Assembly (NCBI GenBank): GCA_046329195.1
Contig: JAXLVB010000001.1
Coordinates: forward strand, 2,170,001 to 2,234,000
Source of the DNA: JAXLVB01 sp046329195
GTDB taxonomy: Bacteria; Bacteroidota; Bacteroidia; Cytophagales; Spirosomataceae
Direction: 5' to 3'
DNA length: 64,000 nucleotides
Shown here piece by piece: positions 61,004-64,000 of this stretch. The stretch's first letter is position 1. The number at the start of each line of letters is the position of its first letter. A model generated the notes under the pieces. That model worked only from the letters and a program-made list of their open reading frames with translations. It did no database searches and was not told where the DNA came from. Made by a program: the position numbers and the translations under genes.

Positions 61004-61882
61004 TTACTTTTCACCTAATGCGATAAGCATGGTTTCGCCGATGTTGGCAGGCGACTGTACCACATGAATGCCACATTCGGCCATGATTTTCATTTTAGCA
61101 GCTGCTGTGTCGTCAGCACCACCGATGATAGCGCCCGCATGACCCATCCGACGGCCTTTTGGAGCAGTTTGACCAGCAATAAAACCAACTACAGGCTTAG
61201 GATTGTTGACTGACTTAATCCAGCGAGCCGCTTCGGCCTCCATACCACCACCGATTTCGCCAATCATGACGATTCCTTCGGTTTCGGGGTCGTTCATCAA
61301 CAGTTCTACCGCTTCTTTAGTAGTAGTGCCGATGATAGGGTCGCCACCAATACCAATAGCAGTTGTTTGACCAAGTCCTGCTTTAGTGAGTTGGTCAACG
61401 GCTTCGTAGGTTAAAGTGCCTGACTTTGAGACGATTCCAATACGACCTTTTTGAAAAATAAAACCAGGCATAATCCCCACTTTACACTCTCCGGCAGTCA
61501 TAACGCCAGGGCAGTTAGGACCAATCAGGCGTGAGTTTTTGCCTTTGAGGTATTCTTTGGCAAACACCATATCTTTGGTTGGAATCCCTTCGGTAATACA
61601 AACAATTACGCCAATACCTGCATCTGCGGCTTCCATGATAGCGTCGGCGGCAAAGGCTGGCGGTACAAAAATGATAGACACATCAGCACCAGCTTCTTTC
61701 ACGGCTTGTTCAACGGTATTGAATACAGGTCGCTCCAAATGTAGTTGGCCACCTTTGCCAGGTGTAACACCTCCTACTACGTTGGTGCCGTATTCGATCA
61801 TTTGTTGGGCATGGAACGAACCTTCAGAACCAGTAAATCCTTGAACAATTACTCGTGAATTTTTATTGACTAAAACGCTCAT
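61004..61882 (-). CDS. sucD: Succinate-CoA ligase (ADP-forming) alpha subunit
   Basis: SucD with SucC interconverts succinyl-CoA and succinate with nucleotide triphosphate formation in the TCA cycle. From the ATG at 61882 the protein is 292 residues: SVLVNKNSRVIVQGFTGSEG at the N-terminus (CoA-binding Rossmann fold), GGVTPGKGG near 39, LIGPNCPGVMTAGECKVGIM near 120, and the phosphohistidine region GRRMGHAGAIIGG near 242. The in-frame ATG at 61930 adds 16 residues without family support. sucC is not in the window. Confidence 0.96.
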   Translation of the reverse strand: MSVLVNKNSRVIVQGFTGSEGSFHAQQMIEYGTNVVGGVTPGKGGQLHLERPVFNTVEQAVKEAGADVSIIFVPPAFAADAIMEAADAGIGVIVCITEGIPTKDMVFAKEYLKGKNSRLIGPNCPGVMTAGECKVGIMPGFIFQKGRIGIVSKSGTLTYEAVDQLTKAGLGQTTAIGIGGDPIIGTTTKEAVELLMNDPETEGIVMIGEIGGGMEAEAARWIKSVNNPKPVVGFIAGQTAPKGRRMGHAGAIIGGADDTAAAKMKIMAECGIHVVQSPANIGETMLIALGEK

Positions 61883-62202
61883 AAATAGGTCATTTTGAAA
61901 TTTGCTGTAAAAGTAGCGTTCAATCGGCAAAGTGCAAAGGAATTTAGTAATTTGAAAAGTTGTAAATGTGCTAATTTGGAAATGAAGTTACTCATTAGTA
62001 GTACGTTATGATTAGATATTTTAGGGTGTTTAAGGCGGAGGTATGGAGCAGGACCCTTGAAATACGATTATAAAACAAATTACAGCAGGTATAATATGGC
62101 AAGAAATGGATAGTTTGATCCATTTTGACGTAAAAATCAGATTTACCAATTCTGCAACTTATAATCACCCAGAACCCATATATTTGTAGAAAACCTATTA
62201 CT
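61883..62202. other. 320-bp divergent gap between sucD and the BASS transporter gene
   Basis: No gene is visible; the opposite-strand frame over this region is a shadow. It contains an 8-bp inverted repeat AAATGGAT (62104-62111) / ATCCATTT (62118-62125) with a 6-nt loop, and a TATATTTG -7 box at 62179-62186. For sucD only a near match (TACTTTTA, around 61908) was found. Confidence 0.5.
62179..62186 (+). promoter_or_regulatory. Putative -7 box (TATATTTG) of the BASS transporter gene
   Basis: Exact TAnnTTTG match 16 bases before the ATG at 62203, giving a very short leader. No -33 partner at the right distance. Confidence 0.4.
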
Positions 62203-63054
62203 ATGCAACAATCCAGCTTGCTGACAACTATCATGCCCGTGGCGGTCGGAATCATTATGTTAGGCTTGGGGCTTTCGCTGACCACCGACGATTTTCGGCG
62301 GATAGTGCAGTATCCTAAAGCGGTGTTTGTGGGCTTGTTTTGCCAGATGTTTTTGCTACCAGTTTTGTGTTTATTGATAGCTGCTAATACAGGTTTAAGC
62401 CCTGCTCTTTCGGTAGGATTAATGCTATTAGCGGCAGCTCCAGGGGAGCCTGTTGCTAATTTATATAGCCATCTCTCAAATGGAGATGTAGCACTAAATG
62501 TTACCCTAACGGCAACCAACAGCATTTTGGCTTTACTTTCTTTGCCCTTGATAGTCAATTTTGCTTTACGTTTTTTCTTAGAACAAGGCCAATATATTCC
62601 GATGCCTTTTCAAAAAGTGATAGAAGTGTTCGCTATTGTATTAACTCCCGTGGTGGTAGGCATGTTGCTAAAACGACGCTCTCCTGCGTTTGCAGAGCGA
62701 ATGAGTAAACCTGTCAAGGTGATTTCGGCAGTATTTTTGGTGCTGGTCATAGCAGCTGCTATTATTAAAGAGCGAGAAAATTTAGTAGCGGCTATTCAAC
62801 AAGTTGGTTGGCCAGTTTTACTTTTTAATATCACGAGTTTGGGGGTAGGTTATTTGCTCCCGTTACTGATTCGGATTCCACAGCGACAAGCCGTTGCCAT
62901 TGGGATGGAAGTCGGTATTCACAATGCTACATTGGCTATCTATATTGCTCTGAGCGTTTTGAACGATCCCATCATGGCCATTCCACCAGCGATTTATGGA
63001 GTCTTAATGTTTTTTACAGCGGCGGCTTTCGGCTACATCGTTAGTCGAAGATAA
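62203..63054 (+). CDS. Bile acid:sodium symporter (BASS) family transporter
   Basis: A 283-residue inner-membrane protein with about 9-10 hydrophobic segments, matching the BASS/SBF fold: MPVAVGIIMLGLGLSLTTDDF at the N-terminus, GLMLLAAAPGEPVANLYSHL near 80-99, GDVALNVTLTATNSILAL near 103-120 and the second crossing region near IGMEVGIHNATLAIYIALSV. Family members bring in organic anions such as keto acids with Na+. The usual first-repeat signature is PGG..SN; here it reads PGEPVAN, a notable change at a Na+-site loop. It has no obvious operon partner. Confidence 0.88.
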   Translation: MQQSSLLTTIMPVAVGIIMLGLGLSLTTDDFRRIVQYPKAVFVGLFCQMFLLPVLCLLIAANTGLSPALSVGLMLLAAAPGEPVANLYSHLSNGDVALNVTLTATNSILALLSLPLIVNFALRFFLEQGQYIPMPFQKVIEVFAIVLTPVVVGMLLKRRSPAFAERMSKPVKVISAVFLVLVIAAAIIKERENLVAAIQQVGWPVLLFNITSLGVGYLLPLLIRIPQRQAVAIGMEVGIHNATLAIYIALSVLNDPIMAIPPAIYGVLMFFTAAAFGYIVSRR

Positions 63055-63231
63055 GCCTTGTTTGGACGCAATTTCGGCAATAAACAAAGGCTTCACTCTA
63101 AACTCAAGATAAATTTTTCGAAGAAAGTTTATACATTTAAGCCATCAAAAATGGTTGCTCATCGATGCTTGTTCAGCTCTCTGTTGAGTAGCTAATCAAA
63201 GTGGGTAAACCTCTAACCAATTTATTGTCAA

Positions 63232-64000
63232 ATGCTTGATTTTCAGATTAAAGAACAAGCTCAGACCTATGATGTTGTGATTGTAGGCTCAGGAGCTGGC
63301 GGAGGTATGGCGGCATACATGCTGGCAAAAGCAGGTGCCAAAGTATGTCTGTTAGAAGCAGGTGGGTATTTTGACCCTGCCGACCCCAAGTATATTACCC
63401 AACTGAAAAACCCATGGGAGTCGCCTCGCAGAGGCGCAGGGACAACCCGTGCTTTTGGGGACTTCGATGCAGCCTGGGGTGGCTGGCAAATCGACGGTGA
63501 ACCGTATTCGGCCAAGCCGGGGACCGAATTCTTCTGGTTCCGTAGCCGCATGTTAGGGGGGCGTACTAACCACTGGGGGCGGATTTCGCTTCGCTTTGGC
63601 CCAGACGATTTTCGGCGAGGTTCGATTTCGGGTATCGGCGACGACTGGCCTATTGGCTACGAAGACATAAAACCTTTTTACGACCGTGTGGACAAGTTGG
63701 TTGGGGTGTTTGGGACGAATTTGGGCATGCCTAACGAACCAGATGGTTACTTTTTGCCTCCACCCAAACCTCGTTTGCACGAGCTAATGCTCACCAAGGC
63801 AGGCAAGCAGATTGGCGTTCCGGTGGTGCCTTCTCGGATGTCGATGCTTACCAAAAAAATTAATGATGAGCGTGGCGTTTGTTTTTACTGTGCACAATGT
63901 GGTCGGGCATGTCAGGTGTACGCCGACTTCTCGTCGTCATCGGTGCTGGTAATTCCTGCGCTTAAAACGGGCAATGTTACGCTTATTAATAATGCGATGG
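63232..64000 (+). CDS. GMC-family FAD-dependent oxidoreductase (truncated by window end)
   Basis: An open frame begins at the ATG at 63232 and runs off the right edge without a stop, giving 256 residues. The N-terminus has the FAD-binding Rossmann motif VVIVGSGAGGGMAAYMLA at about 16-33 and LLEAGG near 43, then the GMC signature around MLGGRTNHWGRISLRF near 105-120. A cysteine cluster CFYCAQCGRAC near 223-233 is seen, a feature of some bacterial GMC dehydrogenases. The substrate is unknown (sugar or alcohol dehydrogenases are typical). Because it is cut, the full length and C-terminal domain cannot be judged. Confidence 0.9.
   Translation, partial: MLDFQIKEQAQTYDVVIVGSGAGGGMAAYMLAKAGAKVCLLEAGGYFDPADPKYITQLKNPWESPRRGAGTTRAFGDFDAAWGGWQIDGEPYSAKPGTEFFWFRSRMLGGRTNHWGRISLRFGPDDFRRGSISGIGDDWPIGYEDIKPFYDRVDKLVGVFGTNLGMPNEPDGYFLPPPKPRLHELMLTKAGKQIGVPVVPSRMSMLTKKINDERGVCFYCAQCGRACQVYADFSSSSVLVIPALKTGNVTLINNAM

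Noticed and set aside
61995..62558. 187-residue minus-strand frame opposite the BASS gene
   Set aside because: It lies mostly antisense to a clear transporter gene and in its promoter region and has no recognisable domain.

Overview
The window looks like the chromosome of a gliding or T9SS-bearing member of the Bacteroidota, most likely of the Cytophagales (Spirosomaceae/Cytophagaceae type). The evidence is a porP/sprF-gldK-gldL-gldM-gldN type IX secretion cluster, a SusC/SusD pair followed by a CRTAC1-like FG-GAP/UnbV lipoprotein, the extended Bacteroidota form of NusB, DUF4783, DUF4271 and DUF1573 proteins, almost no Shine-Dalgarno sequences, and several TAnnTTTG -7 promoter boxes. No rRNA, tRNA, CRISPR array, prophage or intact insertion sequence was seen.

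Layout. 0.3-10.0 kb is one giant secreted repeat protein (3233 aa, about 25 Ig-like modules flanked by SdrD_B-type domains). 10.1-16.4 kb carries housekeeping and accessory singletons (Ppx/GppA, MsrA, a PAP2/SMS-like phosphatase, PhyH dioxygenase, SDR, a small secreted beta-sandwich protein, an AraC regulator). 16.9-25.7 kb holds a SNF2 helicase, a PyrR-like phosphoribosyltransferase, a GH3 beta-glucosidase, a YcxB-like membrane protein, a XisH-XisI pair and a LysM protein. 25.7-31.6 kb has purK-purE, nhaD, a tiny HExxH protein, a decayed REP-associated transposase and an ABC exporter. 32.0-35.7 kb is a collinear group nusB-ytxH-DUF1573-yajC-ybbR-coaE behind a long structured leader. 35.7-40.7 kb has a GNAT, an amidohydrolase, ispF, an M16 peptidase and a TPR protein. 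40.7-49.2 kb is the SusC/SusD/CRTAC1-like nutrient uptake locus. 49.3-52.3 kb has uvrC and a secreted GH130 protein. 52.4-58.3 kb is the gld/por cluster. 58.7-61.9 kb is sucD-DUF4271-hemD, and the window ends with a bile-acid-symporter family transporter and a truncated GMC oxidoreductase.

How it fits together. The gld genes build the T9SS motor and ring that exports large surface proteins, and the giant adhesin at the left is a plausible client, although it lacks an obvious classical type A sorting domain. SusCD, GH3 and GH130 genes point to a glycan-using lifestyle. Transcription units are often separated by perfect bidirectional hairpin terminators.

The items most worth a second look are the nearly exact 3-module duplication in the adhesin, its CPPxKC-type C-terminus, the XisH-XisI cassette, structured leaders before nusB and hemD with closing or alternative helices, an orphan terminator in a divergent intergenic region, and a sucD terminator that falls inside the predicted start of the DUF4271 gene. 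All assignments come from reading the sequence; no searches were run.
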